The notes under the pieces are model-generated. The model was not told the DNA's origin and made no database searches. It saw nothing but the letters and a program-made list of their open reading frames with translations. A stretch of 64,000 nt of DNA from Maylandia zebra (lineage: Eukaryota; Chordata; Actinopteri; Cichliformes; Cichlidae). The position numbers and the translations under genes were made by a program. This document shows positions 24,601 through 33,097 of the stretch, one piece after another (the stretch's first letter is position 1; every line of letters begins with the position of its first letter). The stretch spans positions 17,442,878-17,506,877 of the forward strand of contig NC_135174.1 in NCBI RefSeq assembly GCF_041146795.1, in the 5' to 3' direction.

Positions 24601-27208
24601 GCAAAAGTTTTGCGAGATCCCGAGTTAGTTTTTGCGAGATCTCGCAAAAGTCCGTCTTAATTTTTTTTTCTCCCATGTCCCCTGCGGGGCTCCATATACA
24701 ACATAAACTGCCTTGAGGCAACTGTTCTTGTGATTTAGCACTATATAGCTGATCGATTCCATTTACATGTGAGACAGTAATTCGTCTGCAAACACTTGCC
24801 AACTACTTGCCAAACAGTAAACCGGAAATGGAGAAGATTCACCTTCAAAGTTAAAGGCTCACTGTTTACTTTGAAGCGGAACAATCTCCATTTACAATTT
24901 GCATCACAGTTTCACTTCTGCTCCTTGAGTGGTTGATGACTGTTTGTAGATAAGTTGGTATCTTGCTCTACAAAAGCAATGGCTGGATGTTTTTTCAACC
25001 ATAATCACCTTGCAACACCAACAACCACTCACCAACTGGTCAGAGAATACACAGCAAGTGATGTTTGTCAGGAGATCACTGACTAGTCTCTAGGCCTGTG
25101 TTACTGGCTCTATAACTACAATTAAAAGCATCTCACTACAGTTTTTTTAATTACGCAAACTACTATGGCACTTTTTGAACACCATTTTTATATTTTTCTA
25201 ATTTTGTAGTGGTATAATTAAAGATAAAACTAAAAAGGAAATGTACCAAAACCGATCCAATCAGATCATTAAAAGCTTGAAAAGAACACTAAACTGACCT
25301 TGTGTTAATATTGTATTTTAGAGTATTTCAAATAGCTCAAACTTATTTTAACTCAACAGGTATCGAACTGTATGTATGAGTACGCAATTCTAAACCATCT
25401 TATTTGCAATAATGTCTGCTAAGTGACACTTTAAAAAAAAACTGCTGCAGGGAATTTTCATAGCAGTGGCAGATAATGACATGCAAATGGATATTTCAAA
25501 TATCAAATGCAATAGTAGGAAATCGATTTAGTGTGCTGATTCTGACATTTAACATCATAAATGGCATGTTTTGCTTGATTGTGCTTATAGCAGCTCTAGC
25601 TCCTGAAATTTTTGGCCCCACCAACACACACTCAGATATCTGCTATTCTCCTCTGATAAATACCATGGGGCTATATTTTTAAATGAGATGATATCACATA
25701 CTTTAAGCGAGACAATCTATCATATTGGCTTTTAATAGCGATAATATGATTTATCACCAGTAAAACATCCTCTAGGAGAAAAGACCTCCGATAGAGCAAT
25801 TAATCATTCTTCTCCGCAATCCTGGTTCATAGAATTTTTTTCTACTTAAGAACCAACACATGGGGTGTTTATTGTGTTTCCAAACTGCTATAGAGTCACT
25901 TTATCATTTATGTTCTCCATCTGTATCTGTGAGTTTGCCTTTTGTTTGTGCGTATAGCTGTGTTTGTGCAAATGCATGTGGGTATTTTTATGTTTGGCTG
26001 AAAAGGTTTTGAGCCATCTGGGAAAACTTCTAATGCATTAGACTGTCATAACCTTGAGCTTGAACAAAGCAGGGACACACTTTTTCACAAACATGCACTT
26101 GAATCCTATACATCTTGCACAAGGGGGAAGATTATTCCAAGAGTTAAGACCTCTAATATATGGGCATTGCAAAATAAAGCAGTCTGCTATTTTCATTTTT
26201 GCACCTCTCCAAGTCTGGGTGTAATCTGAAATACTTACAAACCCATTAAAAAAATAAATAAATGAAAGCTAATGTCTCTATTTTTTCGTGTTTTCCTCAC
26301 AGGCTCAAAAGCTAGTGTCAAATCAAACAGTGGACTCCGCTCTGTGTGTGGTAAGAACTGTTTTATTCTGTGAAGTCAAATAATAGTGGACTTGTAGGAG
26401 ATATGAAATACAATAATTCTTTAGTTCTACATAATTATGCAGCATTGAAAAAGAAAGCATTCACAGGAGTCTATGGCCATGGGCATTCAGGTGTGTCTTA
26501 TAGTCTCTCGGCAAATTTCACCCCAAGGTCAAACGATGAGAGTTTGCAGCTCAGAAGAGTTGCGAAAGAAAAAAACACTCAAGCGCTCAAGACTGTGTAG
26601 ACCTCAGTTAGGATGTTAAATGTTAAAGTTTACAACAGTGCAATTCAAAAAAGATTGAACAAGTATGGTTTGTTTAGAGGGAAAGCTTTTTCTCTCCTAA
26701 AAAACCCCAAAAAACAAAAACGACATGAGGCAGCAGTGCTTAGGTTTGCAAAGCTGCACTTGAACAAACCCAAAGATGTCTCGAGCAATTTCCTTATGGA
26801 CAGATCAGACCAGAGTGAACAGCTCATACCAACTGCCAAGCTTGATGGTGGAGAGTTGATAATTTAACAAAACTGATGGAAGGTCACCAAAATACGAGTA
26901 TATACAGCCACAAAGCTCTACATAGCTAAATGTAACCTGAGGTGAATGACATATACAGTATATACACATATATATCTGAACTTTGATGCATCAGTATCAA
27001 CAAATCTTTCATGAACTTTCCACTTCGATTCTTACATCTTAATCTTTTCTCTTAGAACCATCAACTGGATGAGTCCAACGACTCAAACGCCATTGCTAGA
27101 AGTTCGCCAGCTGAAATCACCTGCTCACACCCCTCAGTGATGCTCCTCGCGCTGGCCTTTGCTCTCACATCAACACTACTGCAGCTTGAAGGTTTCCTGC
27201 TTTTGTAG
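4459..27208 (+). CDS. gfra1: gfra1, GDNF family receptor alpha-1 (whole gene, 10 coding exons)
   Basis: Joined exons 4459-4498, 4921-5229, 5848-5931, 17369-17547, 18306-18478, 19597-19706, 21099-21233, 22106-22302, 26303-26350 and 27056-27208 give 1428 nt, or 475 residues plus a stop. Human GFRA1 is 465 residues. Every intron is GT-AG and all phases agree. The protein is the cell-surface co-receptor that binds GDNF and presents it to the RET tyrosine kinase. It also works with NCAM. Visible layout: signal peptide (about 1-20); cysteine-rich domain D1 (about 34-110); D2 (about 155-262), the GDNF-binding domain, with the conserved Arg triplet 229-231; D3 (about 263-344); a variable linker; and a C-terminal hydrophobic GPI signal (about 453-475). 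Sequons are at N64, N352, N416 and N433. It is much closer to GFRA1 than to GFRA2/3/4. Teleosts have a and b copies; which one this is remains open. Confidence 0.97.
4921..5229 (+). CDS. gfra1: gfra1 coding exon 2 (domain D1)
   Basis: Acceptor cccag, donor gtaatt. It encodes residues 14-117. Diagnostic stretches are [27 protein letters not shown] and [18 protein letters not shown], which are the D1 cysteine framework of GFRA1. N64 lies in an N-F-S sequon that is also present in the mammalian protein. Confidence 0.97.
5848..5931 (+). CDS. gfra1: gfra1 coding exon 3 (D1-D2 linker)
   Basis: Acceptor atgcag, donor gtaaga, phase 1 at both ends. It encodes [20 protein letters not shown] and then about 8 further residues, nearly identical to the mammalian D1-D2 linker. 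The mammalian five-residue microexon that can follow this exon is not seen (see findings). Confidence 0.96.
6556..6605. repeat. (GT)25 microsatellite
   Basis: An uninterrupted GT tract of 50 bases. It is likely polymorphic. It produces artefactual Cys-Val open frames on the + strand. Confidence 0.98.
8415..8672 (+). mobile_element. Internally deleted Tc1/mariner-like remnant
   Basis: The segment from about 8425 ('catggtggaggctctgtcat') joins directly to a downstream transposase segment (about 8490-8640, 'catggattggcctccccaga' and 'gaagcagtgtgagatcat'). In the family consensus as I recall it, several hundred bases lie between the two. The junction contains a 9-bp perfect inverted repeat at 8464-8484. 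Non-coding; no terminal repeats are identified. Confidence 0.7.
10219..10247. repeat. Short perfect hairpin (12-bp stem, 5-nt loop)
   Basis: TTCGTAAAACTG at 10219-10230 is the exact reverse complement of 10236-10247, separated by five A residues. No associated terminator or RNA gene is evident in this intronic setting. Confidence 0.9.
11313..11960 (-). mobile_element. Decayed Tc1-like transposon (family shared with 42 and 57 kb)
   Basis: Reads on the - strand as a Tc1 transposase 5' half and leader. The + strand stretch near 11650 ('gacttcaaattatttggaaa') recurs almost identically near 42477 ('gacttcaaattgtttggaaa'), and its complement appears near 57760. The right end (about 11930-11960) has the 'tacttagtttttcac'-type terminus. 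Many indels; inactive. Confidence 0.78.
13493..13804 (-). repeat. tRNA-derived SINE, full length
   Basis: On the - strand the element begins at 13804 with a tRNA-like head: GGGGCGATCGTGGCTC, which contains the A box, then GGTTCGAGCCCC near 13740, a perfect B box. A conserved central body follows (about 13570-13700). The 3' tail has two AAAGCGCT motifs ('gtaaagcgctttggggtg' and 'agtaaagcgctgtacaaata'), which is the tail type shared with L2/CR1-clade LINEs that mobilise such SINEs. This fits fish V-SINE/AFC-like families. It lies antisense in gfra1 intron 3. It is not a functional tRNA. Confidence 0.85.
14540..14640 (+). repeat. Retroelement 3'-tail fragment
   Basis: The stretch with 'tattattatagggtgcttac' and 'ttgccttgaggcaccttg' matches the tail type also seen at 23990-24756 and 62571-62705. 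It is a short fragment only. Confidence 0.55.
14827..14985. mobile_element. Truncated palindromic MITE (same family as 42138-42352)
   Basis: Shares 'cctgaatcaaatgattagtt', 'accaggcctctgg' and 'acatctaaaacctgcaggac' with the full copy at 42 kb. The right terminus ('cctgaggcctggagttgg') is present but the matching left terminus is missing or diverged. It abuts a Tc1 3' remnant. Confidence 0.75.
14995..15370 (+). mobile_element. Tc1-like transposon 3' remnant
   Basis: Begins in the transposase D-rich end ('ccagactttaatccaattgg') and runs through 'aaaattcctccacagcgatg' to a terminal stretch near 15340-15370 ('aaaatactttctcacaac'). It is 5'-truncated at the MITE boundary and differs in sequence from the other Tc1 copies in the window. 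Confidence 0.72.
17369..17547 (+). CDS. gfra1: gfra1 coding exon 4 (start of domain D2)
   Basis: Acceptor cttag, donor gtaatt. It encodes residues 145-204, including [20 protein letters not shown] and [16 protein letters not shown]. This is the first half of the GDNF-binding domain with its conserved cysteines. It starts in phase 1 and ends in phase 0. Confidence 0.97.
17548..18305 (+). other. gfra1: gfra1 intron 4
   Basis: A 758-base intron. No repeat family or regulatory element is recognised in it. Confidence 0.9.
18306..18478 (+). CDS. gfra1: gfra1 coding exon 5 (second half of D2)
   Basis: Acceptor ccaag, donor gtaagg. It encodes residues 205-262, with [25 protein letters not shown] and [10 protein letters not shown]. 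The Arg triplet 229-231 corresponds to the basic patch of mammalian GFRA1 involved in GDNF contact. It ends in phase 2. Confidence 0.97.
18877..18905. repeat. (TAA)n microsatellite
   Basis: About 29 bases of TAA repeats in gfra1 intron 5 (18479-19596). Confidence 0.95.
18955..19085. repeat. Fragment of an interspersed repeat
   Basis: The stretch 'tttggcagacttttgccctt' followed by 'cctgatgcaaccccc' resembles a fish SINE/MITE segment usually seen as 'ccggatgcccttcctgacgc'. A flanking 'tttcggctgaggtcg' fits the same family. No ends are defined. Confidence 0.45.
19597..19706 (+). CDS. gfra1: gfra1 coding exon 6 (start of domain D3)
   Basis: Acceptor catag, donor gtaagt. It encodes residues 262-298 plus the first base of 299, [13 protein letters not shown] and then [18 protein letters not shown]. 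This matches the conserved D3 entry. Confidence 0.97.
19707..21098 (+). other. gfra1: gfra1 intron 6
   Basis: 1.39 kb of non-coding sequence. No repeat or gene is recognised. Confidence 0.85.
21099..21233 (+). CDS. gfra1: gfra1 coding exon 7 (domain D3)
   Basis: Acceptor ctgcag, donor gtaagt, phase 1 at both ends. It encodes [20 protein letters not shown] and then the remainder of D3 through NNRCL. The W-C-D-C core is conserved with mammalian GFRA1. Confidence 0.97.
21234..22105 (+). other. gfra1: gfra1 intron 7
   Basis: 872 bases of non-coding DNA with nothing recognised. Confidence 0.85.
22106..22302 (+). CDS. gfra1: gfra1 coding exon 8 (end of D3 and linker)
   Basis: Acceptor tgtag, donor gtgaag, the only donor in the gene that departs from gtaa. 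It encodes [20 protein letters not shown], with sequon N352, followed by the poorly conserved linker to the membrane anchor, ending ICGTLQ. It ends in phase 0. Confidence 0.95.
23990..24756 (+). repeat. Non-LTR retroelement 3' tail, interrupted
   Basis: The left part (to 24151) has the 'taaaagggagtttttccttc' block and 'ttgtagggtctttatcttac'. The right part (24703-24756) continues with 'aactgccttgaggcaactgt' and 'gtgatttagcactatata'. Together they form one tail of a type repeated at 62571-62705. The interruption is the element at 24158-24696. The exact LINE clade (Rex/L2/CR1) is not determined here. Confidence 0.65.
24158..24696. mobile_element. Palindromic TIR element with GCGAGATCTCGC motifs
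   Basis: The ends are inverted copies. The left begins TACGGAGCCCCGCAGGGGAC; the right, read in reverse complement, begins TATGGAGCCCCGCAGGGGAC. The match stays nearly perfect for about 40 bases and continues imperfectly to roughly 95. The flanks are duplicated as TACAAC (24152-24157 and 24697-24702). Inside are several copies of a TTTTGCGAGATCTCGCAAAA-like palindrome (perfect at 24630-24649, one substitution at 24205-24224). The GC-rich centre (about 24385-24545) is itself an imperfect inverted repeat around CGGCACGTCGTGCC. No intact coding region is seen. This is a non-autonomous DNA element whose superfamily I cannot assign. Confidence 0.85.
26303..26350 (+). CDS. gfra1: gfra1 coding exon 9 (linker)
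   Basis: Acceptor cacag, donor gtaaga. It encodes 16 residues, [16 protein letters not shown], in phase 0 at both ends. The QAQKL..N.(S/T) register and terminal L-C match the mammalian linker. Sequon N416. As a symmetric 48-base exon it could be skipped without breaking the frame. Confidence 0.93.
26500..26865 (+). mobile_element. Tc1-like transposon internal remnant
   Basis: Transposase-derived sequence in gfra1 intron 9, with 'aaatttcaccccaaggtcaa', 'cagttaggatgttaaatgtt', 'ttgaacaagtatggtttgtt' and 'cttaggtttgcaaagctgca'. It lacks terminal repeats and has an internal deletion before 'tcataccaactgccaagctt'. It probably belongs to the same family as the copy at 57418-58465. Confidence 0.75.
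27056..27208 (+). CDS. gfra1: gfra1 coding exon 10 (GPI-anchor signal, stop)
   Basis: Acceptor cttag; reads from N426 to the TAG at 27206-27208. A polar, Ser/Asn-rich stretch is followed by the hydrophobic tail [15 protein letters not shown] and a few more residues, as expected for a cleaved GPI signal. The omega site probably lies among the small residues around 437-448. Confidence 0.95.
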   Translation, partial: NHQLDESNDSNAIARSSPAEITCSHPSVMLLALAFALTSTLLQLEGFLLL

Positions 27209-28750
27209 ACTCTGAGGACTATCGCTCAACATTTTTATCTGGAGAACTGATCGGACCCTTTTTAATTTAGGCATCTGCCCAACTGCAGCAGCTACATTTT
27301 TCTTTAATTAGAAGCGACCAAACAGCACGGTAAGAACAGTGAAATCAGGCAACAGTGGATTATATCTAAGGATGACATGTTGGCTGCTGTGTGGAAAACA
27401 GACTTGCTGAATCTGTTGCTGAGATATCAGCTCATTTGCCTTCCTTGCCTCATGGGGGCAATTTGGTGACTTCAAGAATCTGATTCATGCTTAGGAGCAT
27501 TCTTTTTTTTAAGGGGTGGAAATAAACTCTGTGATCTGATGTGAATAAATGCATTTCTTTGGCAGCCGCTGCATATTTGACTGAATAGACTGCCAACATG
27601 CTGAAGAGTGTTTTAAGCATAAAATGCATCATTCTTTGCACAACTGTGCTATGATTTGCCCGTCAATAACCTTGATTTAGGTCACGAAAAGCAGAAATGG
27701 AAAAGCGTTAAACTAAAAGCGGACAAAATTGACAAGTAACATTTACTGGTGTGACATTTGATTCATCAAACACTGAAACTCATTCCAATTTGTCAAGATA
27801 TCCTCAAAGGACAAAAAAGACACATCTGCCAGAAGAAAGTAACACATTTTTCTTCTACACATTCAGTACTTGGTATAGACTAGTTTTGTATATTTGATTG
27901 TCATGGTGCTTTGTGGCTTTATCCCATCGCCTTTGTAAAAATGACACACGAGTGCACACTCTATTACTGTATGCTGCTGTTAGCTTGTAACATATTGTCT
28001 GTAATATTTTGGGATTCTATGTTAGTATCTGGTGACTGAGGCGCCTCAGCTTTATCCAGCTTAGCTGTGATCTATGAAATGTGATGAGGTGTGGTTCTTT
28101 TCCTCACGTGATTACGGATATGACTTTATCGTGTGACTATATTTTGATGGTAAAGTGCATAATGTTAGCTTAAACGGTATTTTTCTCTAACGTCAAACTC
28201 TCTGTAACAGTACCAAGAACATAAAGAATTCACAAAAGTGACTCTAATGGCTAAAAAGTCAAATATGCTTTGTTTTGTTTGATCCCGGCTCTTCAGTCTG
28301 CCAGTATTCTCATTTCTTTCTGGGGTTTGATGAATAAAGGATGTGAACATACCCACAACTAGTGCAAACGCCAAAAGACAAAAGCCAAAAGACATTAATT
28401 GCTGGCAATTACTGCTGATGCAAATGGAGGAAAAGATTAAAAAAAACCATTATGTACTTAATGGCACCGCAATTATCAAAGACATTCAAAGAGTATACAA
28501 AATAATGAAGACTTGTTTTAAAACATCCCTATCATTACCCAAAATGTGTAAAGTGTGTCTCTTATTATAATCCTGTCATATAGGAGCCTTGTTGATATCT
28601 AAGCTAAAGCCTGTAATGATGCACTTCTTGGCTGTTGTGCATCAGCCAGGGTTTGGGTTAAACACTCAGACACTTTATGTACAAGTTACAATTTGGTCAT
28701 TTGGTGTTTGGCAATCTGCTGAAATAAAAATGATGAACATTGACCTATTC
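27209..28750 (+). other. gfra1: Candidate gfra1 3' UTR
   Basis: Non-coding DNA after the stop with AATAAA polyadenylation signals at 27521-27526, 28333-28338 and 28723-28728. Mammalian GFRA1 has a long 3' UTR, so the more distal sites are credible. The sequence alone does not say which is used. Confidence 0.45.
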
Positions 28751-29599
28751 TGGTTTCCACGATAGCGGATCATGGATCGTGTCATTTCTTTTCCCTAATG
28801 CTTGTCTTTTTCTATATATAAGGGACACCTGTAAAGTAGGATTATAAGATAGCACCTGGCAGACAGGCTGCTGTTGTCAGTCAGATTGCATCAGCGCCGG
28901 CACAAAGTGACACAAGTGGACAAGGACGCAGGCAACAGAGGACAGATTTCTCAGTGGACTGAAGAGGGGCATGCATTGCCAAGAATATGGCCCACCTGCT
29001 TTGGCACAGTGATGGAGTGCTTGACCTAGACAGAGAGCTAAAGATTTATTAGACATGTCACCAGAAAACAAAAAGGGCCAAAACATCCTCTTCATGTTAT
29101 GTATGAGATGGAAATGACAGCTGTGCATGACAATGCAGAAGGAAAGTGTGGGATTTTAACAGAATTAACTAGCAACTCTGGCTTTGTGCAGCAGTGGCAG
29201 AAACTCAGCCAATCAACACATCCAAACCTCACTAATTAACATATAATGTTTGTTGATGTAAAAACAAAAGTGTAAATGTGACATTTTAAGGAAGGTTATA
29301 GACCTGGATTATTTCTTTTCTATAGTGAAGATCTCTTACTGGTGCCCACTGGTGAGTTTTAGGTACTTGTATATATATTTTCTTTATTCTGTGTCTAGAT
29401 GGTTTCTGATTTCTTATTTTGAGGTGGGTATCAATGGGGGTTTTTTTAAGTCTTTAAAAAAAACAACTAAAAATTACACTTTACAAAATGTAAAATTAAC
29501 CTTCATATAACCACTGACAACCAAAACTGCTCCACAAACATCTGCAGTATCTTATCACAGCTTCATCTTAACCCAACTAGTCATGTGATTGCCTGGCCT
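28751..29599. other. Intergenic DNA, nothing recognised
   Basis: AT-rich DNA without a recognisable exon, repeat end or long meaningful frame. Confidence 0.5.
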
Positions 29600-30295
29600 G
29601 GGCCACAGAAGAGCTTCAAATCCAGCAGAAGGACCGATATTTTCTCCTCTGTGTTCAGAGGAGGAACAAGAAGGCCAATGCCACTACAAAATTATTCACG
29701 TGCATGTTTCTAAGCAAACTGTCTGAAATCAACTTCATCATGACAGCATGAGGTCTCAGTGTCCTTTAGTCTGGAACTGTGCACACAGACCAGTACTGTG
29801 TAACTCAACTGGCATTTGCCAAAGAACACCAGAACCGGCAGGTCTGCCGCTGGGGTCCTGCTCTCTCTTCGGACGAGAGCAGGTTCACAATGAGCACATG
29901 TGAGAGACGCGAGTCTGGAGACATCTTGGCAAATGTTATACTGCCTGCAACATTATGCATTAGATGTTGTTTTTGATTCAGGTCGGCGTCGGATTCATGC
30001 ATGACTGCAGCGCACTGAAGTGTATTGTAGAGCTGTGACAATCTTCCTCCCTGCTGTGCTGTGCTCCTCACACACAGCACAGTCCTGCTCCTCGGTTGAT
30101 GCCTTCCTTTGGCCCTGTCCAGCTCTCCTCATGTAACAGCACAGCTCCTGGTATCCTCTTCACTCTTCTGAAACTGGAACAGCAAACTTTCTTGCAACAG
30201 CATATAAGGATGTACAATCTTCCTAACTGGACAGATTGATATCCCTGAAGTTTAGCTGGCTTTGTGTTATAGTGTGATTATCAAGTGTTCTATTA
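29600..30295 (+). mobile_element. Decayed Tc1-like element, possibly composite
   Basis: 29630-29960 carries a transposase-like stretch in + orientation, including 'catttgccaaagaacaccag', 'gagcaggttcacaatgagca' and 'ttatactgcctgcaacatta'. From about 30100, 'ctctcctcatgtaacagcac' to the terminal 'gattatcaagtgttc' at about 30280-30292 resembles the end of a related but different Tc1-like family. It may be two remnants joined. Inactive. Confidence 0.65.
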
Positions 30296-30336
30296 ATTTG
30301 TGTGGCAGTGTAATTTCAGACACATTTAACCCATTC

Positions 30337-30455
30337 ACTCAGTGAGTGCCCAAGGAGCAGTGTGTACGGTACCTCAGGGTAGCCATTCAGTGGATTTGAA
30401 CCCCCGACCTTCTGATCATGGGCCACCACTCTACCTGAGCAATCCCTGCCCCAAT
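30337..30455 (-). repeat. Truncated SINE, tRNA-like head only
   Basis: On the - strand it begins GGGGCAGGGATTGCTCAGGT (A-box region) and has GGGTTCAAATCC (B box) about 50 bases on. It ends near 'tgctccttgggcac'. The body and 3' tail are missing. It is a different SINE subfamily from the copy at 13.5 kb. Confidence 0.7.
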
Positions 30456-31225
30456 GCTTAAAATAACAAATATACTATGGTCATGAAATTTAAAATTAAC
30501 TGATTTTGAGCAGGCATTGGCAAAGTATTTTATGTTTCTTTATGGAAAAAAAAATGTTTTGTTTTGTTTTTGTTTTTTAAAAAGAAGGAAACTCTCCTGA
30601 ACTACCACAGCACTATATACACATTAACATACAACATTACATTTAAAGATACCATTTAGAGCAATGAATGACAGTGCAGTTTAAAAGTTCAACTTTTAAG
30701 AAAGAAGTTGACTGAAGCCTTAACTCATAGCTATCATTTAAACCTGTGATTAATGCTATTGCTCCCAGGTTTACTGTTCTCCTGCAGTAAAGCTCCAAGG
30801 ACTGGAAGATAGACTCGCTACCCCAACCCTTCTACAATTTATAAACCCACTCCATGGTCTATTCAGTCCCAGTGTTCACCCTTGGTATAGATTAAAGTGG
30901 ACACTGATAAAATAGTTCCATCATGGCAGTGTTGCCTGGTAGGGATCACATCTAATTACTCTAACTCTGACCTCTGCAGCACCATTGTTTGACCACCTCA
31001 GAACTACTCTGTGGATTTCACCTTTGCTATTAACCAACAGAGTGGCAGCAATTTCACTTTATTACTTCAGTTTTGTTTTTTGTTGTTGTTTTTGTTGTGC
31101 TCAAATGTCAGGGTGAGCCTGACTTTTTACAGTAAACACTCCTTGGTATCGGTTATTTTGTGATGCTTCTCTTCACATCTTTGTGCAGGGGCGAAGATAA
31201 GCACTAGTCATCCAGACTCTTGATT
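30456..31225. other. Intergenic DNA, nothing recognised
   Basis: AT-rich, with oligo-T and TTG-rich short tracts near 31065-31100. No gene is seen. Confidence 0.5.
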
Positions 31226-31500
31226 GAACACTTAAGTCAAAACCTTAAGCTCTACTAAGATACTGATAAAGAAAATGGAGTGGAGATAATATAGTACAGA
31301 TGGTTATGACCTTTGAATGTCCAGGCTAGAGGACAGGCCCATCGCTCTGTTTTATTCTTGGTATGATTTTGCTTTAATCATAATCGGGATTAGCTTTAGC
31401 ATGTGATATATTTAACACTTGAAACAGCCAGAAAACTATAGGCTATACTAACTTTAGATAAGAAAATGGATGCTACTGCAAAAATAATAGTCACACCTGA
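31226..31500. repeat. Duplicated segment, copy A (uninterrupted)
   Basis: Shares 'agctctactaagatactgat', 'gagataatatagta/gcagatggtta' and 'ctctgttttattcttggtat' with 33098-33940. This copy has no insertion at the point where copy B carries an L1-like fragment, so it shows the older state. Confidence 0.8.
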
Positions 31501-33097
31501 TCCAAATGTGCAAATTTACTCCAACCTCACACTAAGAAAAAGTCAACGTGAGGTCACTCAGCTCCTATGAAGTTCTCCATTTTCCATAAAGCTCGATAAA
31601 AGGTTCACTTCAGAATGGTTAAAGATTGGACTTATCATGTGATATATTGGTGTGTAGATCGTATAACTAATAAAATGCAATAGTTGCTTAGCAGAGCGTG
31701 GTGGAGCACTACATTGGCTCTTTCCTTCTTTTATCTCTTTGATGCCGAGATGAAATCTATAGCCAGTAAGATGAGAGATGATTCTGTGATTAAACTATGA
31801 TTTTATGTTGCTTATGTTGGGAGAAAGATGTTTAGAGGATTCAGTATTAAATCTCTTAGTGATGAAATTGTCTCACTGTTTGAGCAACAGTAAGTGTAAA
31901 ACTGTGGAAAGTCATGCTGCCTGACCAGGAGTTCAGCACCATGGAGAGCACCGTCTCCACAGAGGGCAGCCTGGGGTGAAAACTGGAGAGTATGAGACCA
32001 GCTGTTCTCAATCAAAGTAATGAGTCTCCCACATCAGAGTTTGACCCGGACTAATTTTAAATTACTAAAAGTCCATCCATTTTCCCATGACCAATTCAGA
32101 ATCTGTAGGCCGTCATCCTACTCGGACATTTTCTAAGGTAATGTATCTCCAACTTCTTAAAAAACCTTAATATTGCATAGTGGCTTTGCAGCTGTTCCTT
32201 ATTCCGGCAGGTTCTTTTAAAAAGAAAGATTTGAATGATATTCTCTAAAAGTTAATTCCTGACAATAATTATTATAAGTGTTTCAAAGGGGAGACATATT
32301 GTACTTTGAATGCAGTATTGCATATAGCAGCTACCTCAGAGACCTTGACTCCGTCCTTCATGATAAGGGGTATACAGCCAGCTGGTGGCTCATCATTACA
32401 GACACATGATACCTCAAATGATTGTAGCTCAGTGGAGCGTGTGCTCTGAAGCTCTCTGGTACAAGGCAGCCAAGTCACAGCTGATATATCTATCACAGCA
32501 GACTTTGGGGAGTAGTTGTATTAACATCCTCCTCAAAGCAAACATGAGATACAAACATAGCTACCACCCATATTACTCTTTAGCAGAACAGAAAATAGGT
32601 TACAGTTTAGAAAATAAATTGACAAATTTACACCTAGAAAGCCATTTCTGTCTATTTCTGTATGTTTGGACTATAATAGAAATTCTTTTTAGAAGATAAA
32701 AAAAAACCCCAAAAAACATCACAGTTATAAATGAGACTGCAATTTTATGGATTCAAGTTGAGTTATTGTTTGATTTAAATGTTATATAGCACTGTATGGA
32801 AGCAGATCACTAGAAATACATCAATAAAGCTTAAGCTGACAATGAGTGCCACCTGAGTGTAGTAGCAGCATCAATTAAAGCTTAAGGAGCCACTGAGATG
32901 TACACCCAATGACTCGGTTGAAATGTTTTAAAGCCTGATAGATGTGAGTGTGTGTACAGAAAGATGAACATGTTACTGTTTGCCAATAATACACATAAAT
33001 AACTTGTATGTGCTGTGTGGAACACATTTATTGGCTTTCTTCATTAAAACCAACATACATTAACCTCTTGAAGTTTCCAGTCAACCCACAATTCAAA

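Larger units (their letters stand above)
22303..26302 (+). other. gfra1: gfra1 intron 8 (4.0 kb)
   Basis: Contains a retroelement tail split by a 539-bp inverted-repeat element (24158-24696). The DNA just after it (about 24775-25110) has internal inverted stretches and looks repeat-derived, but I cannot name it. Stretches 22310-23980 and 25110-26300 show nothing I can name. Confidence 0.8.

Noticed and set aside
24336-24802. Open frames of 126 and 142 codons on opposite strands
   Set aside because: They run through the palindromic transposon and its flank, mirror each other because of the inverted repeat, and resemble no protein family I know.
30395-30455. Possible second tRNA gene on the - strand
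   Set aside because: It is the tRNA-like head of a truncated SINE. The anticodon and acceptor arms do not pair convincingly.
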